From: Pontibacter sp. Tf4
GTDB lineage: Bacteria; Bacteroidota; Bacteroidia; Cytophagales; Hymenobacteraceae
Direction: 5' to 3'
Assembly (NCBI RefSeq): GCF_014212495.1
Contig: NZ_JACKZC010000001.1
Location: 496,001 to 560,000, forward strand
DNA length: 64,000 nucleotides
Both the position numbers and the translations under genes were made by a program. The notes under the pieces are model-generated. The model was given only the letters and a program-made list of their open reading frames with translations. It was not told the origin of the DNA and did no database searches. Shown in pieces: positions 36,909 through 46,059 of this stretch. Position 1 is the stretch's first letter. The number at the start of each line of letters is the position of its first letter.

Positions 36909-38090
36909 TTATTTCTGGCTCAGGCTGCTACCGGCGGTTTGCTGAAACACAACAGGCTGGCCTTCGTTCAGGCTTTGGTAGCCGGCGGTAATTACCTGGT
37001 CGTTGGCTGCGAGTCCGCTCAGCACTTCGGTTTTGCCCTGGTAGGTCTTGCCGGTCTTTATCTCGCGTTTGGCTGCTATATAGCCGTTGCCTTCTTTTTT
37101 AGCCACATACACGTACTCCGATTTCTCGTCTCTCTGCACCAGGTTTACCGGTACCACAATGGTGTTGTCGTTGCTATAGTCCCGGATGCGCACCACGGCC
37201 ACCAGGTTAGGACGCAGCTCCACGGCTTTGGCATCTTTCAGCTTAAGCTCCACGGTAAATGTGCGGCTGGTCGGGTTTATGAATTTGCCTACTACATCCA
37301 CTGTTGTTTCTACTTCTTTGTTCAGGTCCGGGAAGTAAACTATAGCTTTATCGCCTTTCTTAATGTTTGTGAGGTATGCCTCCGACACCTCGGCCACTAT
37401 TTTGCCACCGGCAATGTTCACAACTCTTATAATGCCCACGCCCGGCGCTACTGCTTCGCCTGTATTCGGGATAACTTCGTCTACCACGCCGCTAACCGGA
37501 GCTTTCACATTAAACTGATCGCGCTGTTGCTGCAGAGCCGCCAGGTTACGTTCCAAAGCTTCCTTGTTATTTTTGGCCGTAAGGAACTGCATTTCGGTGC
37601 CTATTTTCTGGTCCCAGAGGTTTTTCTGTTTCTCATAGGCAATGCGGGCCAGGTCTAAGCGGGTGCGTAGTTCAGCCAGGTTCTGCTCCAGTACCTGTGC
37701 ATCTATAGTTGCCATGGTCTGGCCTTTGCTTACACGGTCGCCGGGCTGCACGCGTACGCTGGTGAGCACACCAGGCACGCGGGCACTAACCAGCACGTCC
37801 TGGTCAAACGCCACTTTGCCCTGCATTTCCAGATAATGGCTAAAGGTATCCGGCTGCACCGTTGCCACCGATACCGGCACTGTTTTCTTTGGCTTGTTTA
37901 CTTTTTTGCCTTCGGCTTTCAGTTGGGCTTCCAGGTCGGCGATCTGTGCTTCTATTTTAGTTTGCTGCGCGCGCAGGTCGGCTAACTGGGTTTCTTTATC
38001 TTTTTTTCCGCAGGCAGTAAGGCTAAGTATCAGCACTATAGTTGCGATGCCTATAATGCGTGTCATTTTCAGTTCTGTCAGGTTTTTCAT
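36909..38090 (-). CDS. RND efflux periplasmic adaptor (membrane fusion protein)
   Basis: 393 residues. The lipoprotein signal ends LILSLTAC; ATG 38066 (residue 9) would also give a proper signal. A coiled coil at about 30-65 is followed by the barrel-sandwich hybrid (VSARVPGVLTSVRVQPGDRV), an alpha hairpin (about 115-170) and a beta-barrel domain. It bridges the RND pump and the TolC channel. It lies 19 bp upstream of the pump gene and 4 bp after the TolC gene. Confidence 0.93.
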   Translation of the reverse strand: MKNLTELKMTRIIGIATIVLILSLTACGKKDKETQLADLRAQQTKIEAQIADLEAQLKAEGKKVNKPKKTVPVSVATVQPDTFSHYLEMQGKVAFDQDVLVSARVPGVLTSVRVQPGDRVSKGQTMATIDAQVLEQNLAELRTRLDLARIAYEKQKNLWDQKIGTEMQFLTAKNNKEALERNLAALQQQRDQFNVKAPVSGVVDEVIPNTGEAVAPGVGIIRVVNIAGGKIVAEVSEAYLTNIKKGDKAIVYFPDLNKEVETTVDVVGKFINPTSRTFTVELKLKDAKAVELRPNLVAVVRIRDYSNDNTIVVPVNLVQRDEKSEYVYVAKKEGNGYIAAKREIKTGKTYQGKTEVLSGLAANDQVITAGYQSLNEGQPVVFQQTAGSSLSQK

Positions 38091-38094
38091 GGTT

Positions 38095-39570
38095 TTATTT
38101 TGTGGTCAGGGTGCCGTTGGCTTTTTCTAAATTTACTTTGGCTATCAGGGCGTCGTAGATGGCGGCGTAATAGTTGGTCTGTGCCTGGCGCAACTCGGTT
38201 TCAGCGGTTATCACTTCCAGGTTAGAGCCCACACCTTCCTGAAACTTGATCTTGGCTACGCGGGCAATACTCTCGGCAAGTTCCAGGTTTTCCTGCTGCG
38301 ATTTCAGTACATCCAGGGCGTTGGTCAGTTCGGTAGAAGCCTGCTCCAGTTCCAGGTCGATGCTTTGGCGCAGGGTTTCGAAACCATACCTGGTATTTTC
38401 TAATTTGAGTTTAGCCTGTTGTGCCTGGTAATGCCTTCTCAGCCCATCAAAGATCGGTACCTGGAATTGTGCGCCCACATACCCAAAGTCGAACCAGTTA
38501 CGGTCTGTGGTATTGTTGGCGCCGGCGCGTACGCTCATAATATCAGAAAACGATTCCCCGACACCACTGTAACCGTAGCGGGCGTTCAGGTATAGTTTAG
38601 GCAGGTATCCGGAGTTAATGTTGCGCACATCCAGGGCAGCCAGGTCGCGCTGTGTTTCCAGAATGGAGTATTCGATGCGGTTGCTATAGTTAAAGTTCTG
38701 TGTGTTGGGCTTTGTAACGTCTACCTCCACTTCGTTTAACTTGTCGGTTAACACAATAGCCTGGTTCTGCGGTAAGCCCATCTGGAATTTCAATAGGTTC
38801 TCGCTTAGCTGCATCAGGCGATCGGCTTTCTGCTGCTCTACCTTCAGGTTGTTATAAGATACACGCAGGCGGTCTACATCCAGCTGTTCGGCCACCCCGT
38901 TCTGGAACATGATGCGGGTCTGGTTCAGGAGTGTGTCCAGGCGCACCAGGTTCTGGTTCAGCAGCTCGATGCGCTCGCGGCTCACCAGCACACCGTAATA
39001 GGCTTTGCTCACTTGCTCAGCTATCTCGATCTCGGTTTGCGTAGTGGTTTTGCGTGATAGCTCGGTATAGGTTTTGGCAGCCTTCAACCCGATCAGGTAA
39101 GAACCGTCGAACAAGAGCTGGCTGCCGGTTACAGTGGCAGAGCCGGTGTAAGGGCGCACAAACGAGATGACCTGCAAACCACCTTCTCCCGGGCGTGGCT
39201 CCGGGGTAGAGTAAGTGGGTGCAAGCGTTATCGGCTGGCCGGAAGCCAGTTGCTCTGGTGTGATCACGAACGGATCGAGTACCTGCGGCGCACCACCAAA
39301 GTCCTTGGGGTCCAGTAAAGTTTTCTGCTGAATAAAGTTATTGCCTACTTCAACGGCTGCATTCAGTTGGGGCAGGCCCATGGCGCGTATCTCGCCGGTT
39401 CTGGCTTTAGCAATCTTTTCCTCGTTCTGCGCCGCCTTTAAACTGGCTCTGTTTTGCAGGGCATACTCTATGCTTTGCTGCAGGCTTAGCGGCATAGCTT
39501 CCTGGGCCTGCGCGCCCGAAAAGCTGAACAGCGCCAGTAAAGCAGCCAGTAGTGTACTTCTTTTTTTCAT
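38095..39570 (-). CDS. TolC family outer-membrane channel
   Basis: 491 residues with a signal peptide (residues 1-22, ending GAQAQ). Two TolC-type repeats with long coiled coils are evident (SIEYALQNRASLKAAQNEE and the ELRQAQTNYYAAIYDALIAK segment near the end). It forms the outer-membrane exit duct of the tripartite pump encoded with it. Confidence 0.94.
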   Translation of the reverse strand: MKKRSTLLAALLALFSFSGAQAQEAMPLSLQQSIEYALQNRASLKAAQNEEKIAKARTGEIRAMGLPQLNAAVEVGNNFIQQKTLLDPKDFGGAPQVLDPFVITPEQLASGQPITLAPTYSTPEPRPGEGGLQVISFVRPYTGSATVTGSQLLFDGSYLIGLKAAKTYTELSRKTTTQTEIEIAEQVSKAYYGVLVSRERIELLNQNLVRLDTLLNQTRIMFQNGVAEQLDVDRLRVSYNNLKVEQQKADRLMQLSENLLKFQMGLPQNQAIVLTDKLNEVEVDVTKPNTQNFNYSNRIEYSILETQRDLAALDVRNINSGYLPKLYLNARYGYSGVGESFSDIMSVRAGANNTTDRNWFDFGYVGAQFQVPIFDGLRRHYQAQQAKLKLENTRYGFETLRQSIDLELEQASTELTNALDVLKSQQENLELAESIARVAKIKFQEGVGSNLEVITAETELRQAQTNYYAAIYDALIAKVNLEKANGTLTTK

Positions 39571-39594
39571 GTTTTATTCTGGTCAGGTAGTAGG

Positions 39595-40236
39595 TTATTC
39601 TTCTTCTTTTATCTGCTTGAGCTCGTTTATCATTTTATGCCCTTTCAGGGTGGCTAGGCCCAGCATATAATGTTCCAGGGTAGCCATCTGCACGCGTTTC
39701 AGGTCATATTTGTGTGGCGGAAAAAGCACCGGGTTAAAGGGCAACTCCACCTGCACCAACCGTACTTTCGCCATCACTTCCACATCCAGGTCTTTGCGGT
39801 AAAGGCCTTCCCTGATGCCGCGCAGCAGGTTCAGCTTTATCTTTTCAAACATATAGTCGTCGCGGTGCTGCATCCATAGTTTAAAAGCTTCGGGGTGATA
39901 TTTCTGCAGGTCGTGGAAAACGGAAGGGTGAAACTGGTTAAAGAGCTCGCGCGTCATGGCCATGATATTGAAAAGCTCTTCGATGGCATTGGCGGAGTCC
40001 TGAAAATGTACTTCGCAACGCTGCTGCATGTCCTGCAGGTAAGCGCCCGTAGAGGCCACCACGATCTCATTCTTGTTCTCGAACCACTTGTAGATCGTCT
40101 TCTTGGACATCGCCAGGAACTGCGCAATATCATCCATCGACACGCTTTTAATGCCCCGCTGGCAAAACAGCTGGAAAGCGGTGCAGGAAATTTTCTGCTT
40201 CGGGTCGGTTCTTTCTTCTATCTCACTAGTGCTCAT
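39595..40236 (-). CDS. TetR/AcrR family transcriptional regulator
   Basis: 213 residues. The N-terminal helix-turn-helix (about 10-58) reads SVSMDDIAQFLAMSKKTIYKWF; the C-terminal domain is a variable ligand-binding helical bundle. It is the first gene of the efflux operon, 24 bp before tolC, and so probably represses it in the absence of substrate. The operator was not identified; the 245 bp upstream show no clear dyad. Confidence 0.93.
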   Translation of the reverse strand: MSTSEIEERTDPKQKISCTAFQLFCQRGIKSVSMDDIAQFLAMSKKTIYKWFENKNEIVVASTGAYLQDMQQRCEVHFQDSANAIEELFNIMAMTRELFNQFHPSVFHDLQKYHPEAFKLWMQHRDDYMFEKIKLNLLRGIREGLYRKDLDVEVMAKVRLVQVELPFNPVLFPPHKYDLKRVQMATLEHYMLGLATLKGHKMINELKQIKEEE

Positions 40237-40481
40237 GATGGCGTAAAACTATGGAAACGATTTTTATATCCAAAGTTTCCGAAAGGGTATTTTGTTTAAG
40301 AAAATGTGCATAAATTTCTCATTTCCAGTTATATTACAAAAAGCTATATGATGTCAGGTAAGCCGTGTATCCAGACAAACTCCTGTGTTATATGGACTAA
40401 TGCCCTGGTAAACTATAGGAATAGCCGGGCAGGGCTTGCGTAAGGGTGATGTTGCAACACAGAAGATTAATAGAAAAAAAA

Positions 40482-41225
40482 TTACAGCCCCAGCACGGTG
40501 CGCAGCCTGGTATAACCGCTCTTACTCAGTGGGATACGCACGCCGTTTTTGAGCAGGGCAACGTGGCTGTCTTTCTCTAAGGGTTCTATGCGGGTGAGCT
40601 GGGCAATCGGAATCATATAGGAGCGGTGCACGCGAACAAACTGCGCCGGGTCGAGTGTCTGTTCGTAATAGCCCATTGTTTTCTTTTTCAGGAAGAGGCC
40701 GTCTTTGCTGTGGATTTTTACATAATCGTCGTAAGCTTCCAGGTACAGCACATCCTGCACAGGTATGATGCGAATATCGTTGCCGGCTTTTACGACAATG
40801 CGCATGCGCTCTTCGGGCTGTTTAGCGGGCACTTCGCTCAGGTTTATAGTTGGCTTGTCTATAGTTTCTATCGTTCGCTTTTCCTGCCACTTCTTCAGTG
40901 CGGCATCAAAACGCTCCTGGCTGAAAGGCTTTAGCAGATAATCCACCGCATTGGCTTCAAAAGCTTTCAGGGCATAGTTATCGAAGGCGGTGGTAAAGAT
41001 CACGCCCGGTCGCTGCTCTACCAGTTCCAGCATCTCGAACCCGTTTATCTTCGGCATTTGGATGTCCAGAAAGATAAGGTCGGGCTGGTGCTGCTTGATG
41101 GCCTTTATACCTTCAAAACCGTCGCCGCACTCCTGCACTATCGTTACATCGGGGTGCTGCTGCAGGTATTCGGCAACTATACTGCGGGCCAGCGGTTCGT
41201 CGTCAATTATGAGGCACTTGATCAT
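40482..41225 (-). CDS. LytTR-type response regulator
   Basis: 247 residues. Receiver domain 1-120 with the phospho-acceptor Asp in LIFLDIQMP and the conserved Lys in DYLLKPF. The LytTR DNA-binding domain covers about 145-245 (FVRVHRSYMIPIAQL, SHVALLKNGVRIPLSKSGY). Its 5' end overlaps the kinase gene by 23 bp, so the pair is translationally coupled. Confidence 0.95.
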   Translation of the reverse strand: MIKCLIIDDEPLARSIVAEYLQQHPDVTIVQECGDGFEGIKAIKQHQPDLIFLDIQMPKINGFEMLELVEQRPGVIFTTAFDNYALKAFEANAVDYLLKPFSQERFDAALKKWQEKRTIETIDKPTINLSEVPAKQPEERMRIVVKAGNDIRIIPVQDVLYLEAYDDYVKIHSKDGLFLKKKTMGYYEQTLDPAQFVRVHRSYMIPIAQLTRIEPLEKDSHVALLKNGVRIPLSKSGYTRLRTVLGL

Positions 41226-42243
41226 AGTTTTGTGGTAAGGTTACGGTGGTGGTAAATTGATTTTCGTGCTGTTGGGTTTGTACTAGGTCGGGGCGGGCGT
41301 AAAGCAGGTATAATCTGCGCTGCACCGAGTTTAAGCCAAATCCTGTGCCTTCATGCGCCTGCGAGGCATCCGGGTCAAAAGGGTTCCGAACGCTGATAAC
41401 TAATCCTTCATCTGCCCGGTCCGCTTTTATGCTTATAGTTGTGTCGCCGGTGGTGCCGTACAGGCCGAACTTAATGGCATTCTCTACCAATGGTTGCAAC
41501 AATAAAGCAGGTAATTGCAACACTTTTGCATCTTCCGGAACATCAACTATAGTTTGCAACCGGTGCCCGAAACGTACTTTCTCAATAGCTAAGTATAGTT
41601 CCAGTTGGGTCAGCTCCTCGGCCAGGGTTACGCGCTGTTGGTTTTCCTTTCGTAGTGTTCCCCGCAAAAAGTCGGAGAGCTGCTGTACCATAGTTCTGGC
41701 TTGCTCCGGCCTGCTCCCCACCAGCGCACTGATCGAGTTCAGGCTGTTGAACAGGAAATGTGGCTGCAGTTGCTGGCGCAACGTATACAGTTCGGCTTCA
41801 CGGGCCAGTTTCTCAGTGGCGGCTTTGCGCTCTTCGTGCTGTCGCTGCTCTTTTGTATAAAACCAGAACCAGTTTATCAGCAACAACAGCAGCAGCAGCA
41901 ACCACCCAAATACCAGCCGCATCGGCAACGAATCTCCAACAAAATCCAGGTAGAGCTCATGGGTTATTAATCTCTCGATAAGCAAACTATAGATCAGTGT
42001 GCAGATACCGGCTAAACCCAAACTCCAGGCTAAAAGCAACACACCCTGGCGCAACGTAGGCTGATAATAGCGCAGCCCCGTGCCTGCAGCGTAACCGGCT
42101 ATAGTTAGTAGCATGTTGTAAAGCAGCGCATCTTTAAAGGTCAGGCTCAGGCTATAGTTTGCAGGCAATAGCACCAGTACAAATACCCCCGACCAGAAAG
42201 CCGCCCACGCCACACAAAGCCAGATTACCCTTGTTGGAGACAT
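41203..42243 (-). CDS. LytS-type sensor histidine kinase
   Basis: 346 residues. Four membrane helices in the first 125 residues, then a coiled coil, then the His_kinase domain with the phospho-accepting His in LQPHFLFNSLNSISALV and an HATPase region (LQPLVENAIKFGL, GTGFGLNSVQRRL). It lacks a large extracellular sensor, so it probably senses within the membrane or via the LiaF-like partner encoded 18 bp upstream. Confidence 0.94.
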   Translation of the reverse strand: MSPTRVIWLCVAWAAFWSGVFVLVLLPANYSLSLTFKDALLYNMLLTIAGYAAGTGLRYYQPTLRQGVLLLAWSLGLAGICTLIYSLLIERLITHELYLDFVGDSLPMRLVFGWLLLLLLLLINWFWFYTKEQRQHEERKAATEKLAREAELYTLRQQLQPHFLFNSLNSISALVGSRPEQARTMVQQLSDFLRGTLRKENQQRVTLAEELTQLELYLAIEKVRFGHRLQTIVDVPEDAKVLQLPALLLQPLVENAIKFGLYGTTGDTTISIKADRADEGLVISVRNPFDPDASQAHEGTGFGLNSVQRRLYLLYARPDLVQTQQHENQFTTTVTLPQNYDQVPHN

Positions 42244-42261
42244 CTTTTGCAGTAGTCTAAA

Positions 42262-43080
42262 TTAGTAGCTTTTAATATCCAGGCCGCCAAAAAGGGCAGT
42301 GCCTTTTATGATAAGGACTTTGTTTGGATCGTAGCCGCCGGGCAACATCATGCGCTTGTCCGAAACACCGCCTAATATGGCCACAACCTCAGAGCGTACT
42401 TCCCAATGTGGCGGGATGATGAGCGATGTGCCTCCAAATATCTGTGTCGTGTCCAGCACAACCGGGTGCTGAATATCTGATTGTGAAAAGTTAAGCTCGT
42501 TGCCACCAAATACGCTCACTACTTCGCCGCCTTTAAAATTTTTAGACAGGATGTTGCGCTTTACGCCGCCAAAAATGGCTGTAGAGTTCACATAATCATC
42601 TCCGGATGCCGCTGCATCTTCGGTATAATTGCTTGTGGTAACAGGCTCAGAAGTAGCTATTCCAACAGGTGGGAACGTTGTAGTGCCGGCACCGTAACGC
42701 GCATTATAGTTATAGCTGTGTCTTGGTTTAAGCATTACCCAAAGGCCGATTACGATCACTACAACTGGCCACAGGTAATTTTTAAATGATATGCCGGGTA
42801 CAAATCTATCGATCAGAAAGATTAGGCCTAACGCTACCGGCAATATCCAGGCTGGGTTACGGAATGAATGTTTGAAGCCAATAAATAAGCCCACCAAAAT
42901 AGGAATCATCGGCCACGAGAATAGCCAGTTCGGCAAGAAAATAAGGTTCATTTTAGAAGCCAGCAATACTAAGCCAATGCCTATTAGCAGCAACCCGGCC
43001 ATTACACGGCCATTTCTGTTGTCGGTACGGTTCTTCCAGTTTTTGTAACCTTTGTTTGTGTTCAGATCTTGATTTTCCAT
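42262..43080 (-). CDS. LiaF-like membrane protein (DUF5668 plus LiaF C-terminal domain)
   Basis: 272 residues. Four short membrane helices (about 25-42, 48-65, 73-90 and 98-113) in the LiaF transmembrane/DUF5668 region. A soluble beta-helix-like domain at about 165-272 is rich in the repeat theme FGGVK / FGGNELNF / FGGTSLIIPP / LGGVS / FGGLD. In Firmicutes LiaF inhibits the LiaSR cell-envelope stress system. The operon order LiaF-like, kinase, regulator suggests an analogous envelope-stress module here (inference). Confidence 0.88.
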   Translation of the reverse strand: MENQDLNTNKGYKNWKNRTDNRNGRVMAGLLLIGIGLVLLASKMNLIFLPNWLFSWPMIPILVGLFIGFKHSFRNPAWILPVALGLIFLIDRFVPGISFKNYLWPVVVIVIGLWVMLKPRHSYNYNARYGAGTTTFPPVGIATSEPVTTSNYTEDAAASGDDYVNSTAIFGGVKRNILSKNFKGGEVVSVFGGNELNFSQSDIQHPVVLDTTQIFGGTSLIIPPHWEVRSEVVAILGGVSDKRMMLPGGYDPNKVLIIKGTALFGGLDIKSY

Positions 43081-44057
43081 AGTTGTTATGTTTTAATTTC
43101 TGATCAAATGTACTTCAATCAGCATGTGGCGGCTATAGTTAGTAGGCTGGCAAAGGCAAAAAGTCGGTAAGCTGCAGGGTTGCGTCGGTAAACGAAGGTG
43201 TGCTGATACCCGCCGCTCAACAATAGTATAGTAAAGTTGCTATATTATTTTGATTCTGAAAGCTATCGTTATGGATTTGTCTGAAGCAGGATTTAAAGAT
43301 TGATAGGAGTAAGACCTCGTAGCGTGCGCAGCTCCTACGAGCGTCTGGGCTATAGTTTGATAAGATGTGGTTCCTCTTTTGTCATGTCGAGCGTCAGTCA
43401 AGGCATCTTATATGTCCTGTAGTTGACTTTGCCTACTACTCGAACCAAGCCATTGTTCCATAGTTTCTACCAATCCTGGGAGCTCTAGTTATCTATAGTC
43501 TTATAGTTTCGTTGGCTCCCTCCCAGGCCGGGAGGCCCCGTCTTCGGGCATCGCGCCTTTGCCTTCTTGCTATCCTCCTGCGTCGGATTGCCTGCGGCAC
43601 CGCAACAAGTCAAAGGCGCTCAACCCAAAGACTGAAATCACATTCGATAGTCAATACCTTAGCTATAGTTTACTTACTGTCTCTTGGTTGTAGTAGATCA
43701 TTTCTTCTCGTGGCTATAGTTCCTTGTGTCAGGCTGCGCCTGCCTGCTCGCGGTCAGTAACTATAGAACTAAAATTCAACCTATAGTAGTAAAGACTGTC
43801 CCCTTGAGGGGACTACAGGGGTGTTACAATGCTAACCATAGAACGATAAACCAAACTATAGCTGTCCAAAAACTCCCTCTCCTGTTTTGGGGGTAGGGGC
43901 CCTCGATAAAAGGAGAGGGCTGGGGTGAGGTAAATATTCCCCGCCTTAGACAAGGAGGGGTTAGGGGTGGTTGGACCAACAGAAACTATAAAACTATAAC
44001 TAAGCTCCTTCCCTTGTTTTTAGGGAAAGGTTGGGATGGGGTAATCCTTCAATTTAT
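43081..44057. repeat. repeat-dense intergenic region
   Basis: Nearly 1 kb without a credible gene. It holds a degenerate copy of the GxxExxY flanking repeat (43276-43295), a CTCGTAG/CTACGAG hairpin (43316-43341), a GC-rich block at about 43515-43620, and short palindromic pieces ending in the widespread CCCTCTCC...GGAGAGGGCTGGGGTGAGG motif (about 43874-43930). Two related degenerate copies follow at 43938-43972 and 44006-44041. Five or six AACTATAG octamers are interspersed. An 82-codon ORF here (43512-43760) looks like translated repeat. Confidence 0.7.
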
Positions 44058-44065
44058 TATCTTTG
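44058..44065 (+). promoter_or_regulatory. -7 element of pheS
   Basis: TATCTTTG fits TAnnTTTG perfectly and ends 7 nt before the pheS ATG (44072). Transcription would start at or just before the start codon. The nearest TTG (44031-44033) gives a 24-bp spacer, longer than usual. Confidence 0.5.
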
Positions 44066-44071
44066 CATACT

Positions 44072-45097
44072 ATGGTGGAGAACATACAACGAGTAGCACA
44101 AGAGATAGAGGCCGCCCCGCTTGGCAACGCAGCCGAGCTGGAGCAGTTTAGAATTACTTATATAGGTCGTAAAGGCCAGATTGCAGCCCTTTTTGATAAC
44201 CTGAAAGAAGTTGCACCGGAGCAGCGCCGTGAAGTGGGTCAGCAGCTGAACCAACTTAAAAACCGCGCCCAGGAGCGTTTTGACCAGGCACAGGAACAAC
44301 TGGCAAACAGCAATGAAAGCAACACCGATACTGGTTTCGACTTTACGCTGCCAACTATTCCGAACACGTTAGGCACACGCCATCCGTTGTCGCTGGTGCG
44401 CCGCGAGATCGTGCGCATTTTTGAGCGCATTGGGTTTAACGTAGCCGAAGGACCGGAGATGGAGGATGATTTCCACAACTTTACGGCACTTAACTTCCCG
44501 GAGAACCACCCTGCCCGCGAAATGCAGGATACCTTCTTCCTGAGCGAAGATAAGAACCACCTGTTGCGTACCCATACTTCCAATGTTCAGGTGCGCCTGA
44601 TGGAGAATAACCAGCCACCCCTGCGCAGCATTATGCCGGGCCGTGTGTATCGTAACGAAGCTATCTCTGCCAGAGCGCATATGGTTTTCCACCAGGTAGA
44701 AGGCTTGTACGTAAACAAAGGCGTAAGCTTTAAAGACCTGAAAGAAACCCTTTACTACTTTGCCAAAGAGCTTTTTGGCCAGGATACCAAAGTTCGTTTC
44801 CGTCCGTCTTTCTTTCCATTCACAGAGCCAAGTGCCGAGATCGATATTTCGTGCCTGATCTGTAAAGGCGAAGGCTGTAACATTTGTAAGCAAACCGGCT
44901 GGGTAGAAATCGGCGGCTCCGGTATGGTAGATCCTGCTGTGCTGGAAAGCTGCGGCATCGACCCGAACGTATATTCCGGCTTCGCGTTTGGTATGGGCAT
45001 CGAGCGTATTACTATGCTGAAGTACCAGATAAAAGACCTGCGCCTGTTCACCGAAAACGACGTGCGCTTCCTTCGCCAGTTTGAAGGGGTGATTTAA
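44072..45097 (+). CDS. pheS: phenylalanine--tRNA ligase alpha subunit
   Basis: Catalytic subunit of the PheST heterotetramer, 341 residues. The N-terminal helical tRNA-binding coiled coil (about 1-85) precedes the class II core with motif 2 (FHQVEGLYVNKGVSF) and motif 3 (FGMGIERITMLKY). The LICKGEGCNICKQTG segment holds Cys residues seen in other bacterial PheS. ATG 44072 (MVENIQRVAQEIE) is preferred to a TTG at 44063. pheT is not adjacent. Confidence 0.96.
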   Translation: MVENIQRVAQEIEAAPLGNAAELEQFRITYIGRKGQIAALFDNLKEVAPEQRREVGQQLNQLKNRAQERFDQAQEQLANSNESNTDTGFDFTLPTIPNTLGTRHPLSLVRREIVRIFERIGFNVAEGPEMEDDFHNFTALNFPENHPAREMQDTFFLSEDKNHLLRTHTSNVQVRLMENNQPPLRSIMPGRVYRNEAISARAHMVFHQVEGLYVNKGVSFKDLKETLYYFAKELFGQDTKVRFRPSFFPFTEPSAEIDISCLICKGEGCNICKQTGWVEIGGSGMVDPAVLESCGIDPNVYSGFAFGMGIERITMLKYQIKDLRLFTENDVRFLRQFEGVI

Positions 45098-45201
45098 TTG
45101 TTGATTGTTAAACTGTTGATTGTTGAGCTTCGCCTATAGTAAGCCGTTAACTATAACATCAGCTTTTTAACAATTAACAACCAACAACTAGCAATTAAAC
45201 T

Positions 45202-46059
45202 ATGAAATTCGAGGATATACAGACGATAGGTATAGTTGGTGCCGGTACGATGGGGCAGGGTATTGCGCAGATCTGTGCGCAGGCAGGCTATAAAACCATC
45301 CTGTTCGATATAAATGCTACTGTGCTCGAAAAGGCGCAGCAAACCACCGCAGCAAATCTGGATAAGGGCATAGAGCGTGGCAAGCTAACTATAGCTGAGA
45401 AAGAAGCGACGCTGGCTAACCTTACTTTTACCGGCAATACGCTGGACCTGCATTGTGATGTCATTATCGAAGCGGTAGTAGAGCGCCTGGAAGTAAAGCA
45501 GAGCATCTTTAAAGAGCTGGCCGATATCAACTCTAACCAGACTATACTGGCATCCAATACTTCATCTATTCCGATTACGCGCATTGCGGCAGGTGTGCCC
45601 AATCCAGAGCGTGTGGTGGGGATGCACTTCTTTAACCCGGCCCATATTATGAAGCTGGTTGAAGTAATATCAGGAGCGGCCACTGACGCTGAAGTAGCGC
45701 ATACGATAAAAAAGCTGGCCCAGAAGCTGGATAAAACGCCGGTTATGGCGCAAGATTCGCCGGGCTTTATCGTTAACCGTGTAGCACGCCACTTTTACGT
45801 AGAAGGACTGAAGCTGCTGGAAGAAGACGTAGCCGAAGTAGAAACCATTGACAAGCTGATGCAGGCCAGTGGCTTCAAGATGGGACCGTTTGAGCTGATG
45901 GACCTGATCGGTGTAGATACCAATTTCTCAGTAACCAGCTCCATGTTCGAGGCTTTCCACTATGATCCTAAATTCAGACCAAGCCGCATACAGCAACAGA
46001 AAGTTGACGCCGGCCACCACGGGCGCAAGTCTGGCAAAGGTTTCTACGATTATAAGTAG
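45202..46059 (+). CDS. 3-hydroxybutyryl-CoA dehydrogenase
   Basis: 285 residues. NAD(P)-dependent oxidation of 3-hydroxyacyl-CoA, or acetoacetyl-CoA reduction in the reverse direction. The Rossmann motif GAGTMGQGIAQICAQAG is at the N-terminus, the conserved HFFNPAHIMKLVEVI contains the catalytic His, and the C-terminal 3HCDH domain ends KVDAGHHGRKSGKGFYDYK. The last 98 bp overlap an ORF in another frame that encodes the Rieske-like lipoprotein. Confidence 0.95.
   Translation: MKFEDIQTIGIVGAGTMGQGIAQICAQAGYKTILFDINATVLEKAQQTTAANLDKGIERGKLTIAEKEATLANLTFTGNTLDLHCDVIIEAVVERLEVKQSIFKELADINSNQTILASNTSSIPITRIAAGVPNPERVVGMHFFNPAHIMKLVEVISGAATDAEVAHTIKKLAQKLDKTPVMAQDSPGFIVNRVARHFYVEGLKLLEEDVAEVETIDKLMQASGFKMGPFELMDLIGVDTNFSVTSSMFEAFHYDPKFRPSRIQQQKVDAGHHGRKSGKGFYDYK

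Noticed and set aside
43512..43760. 82-codon open frame in the repeat-rich gap
   Set aside because: The sequence is built from GC-rich repeat blocks, has no start context or family resemblance, and overlaps octamer copies.
45098..45201. TTGTTGATTGTTAA-type repeats between pheS and the dehydrogenase gene as an attachment site
   Set aside because: They are AT-rich words common in intergenic DNA of this phylum; there is no integrase and no duplicated tRNA end. The tRNA-Asn at 46598 also shows no repeated 3' end nearby.
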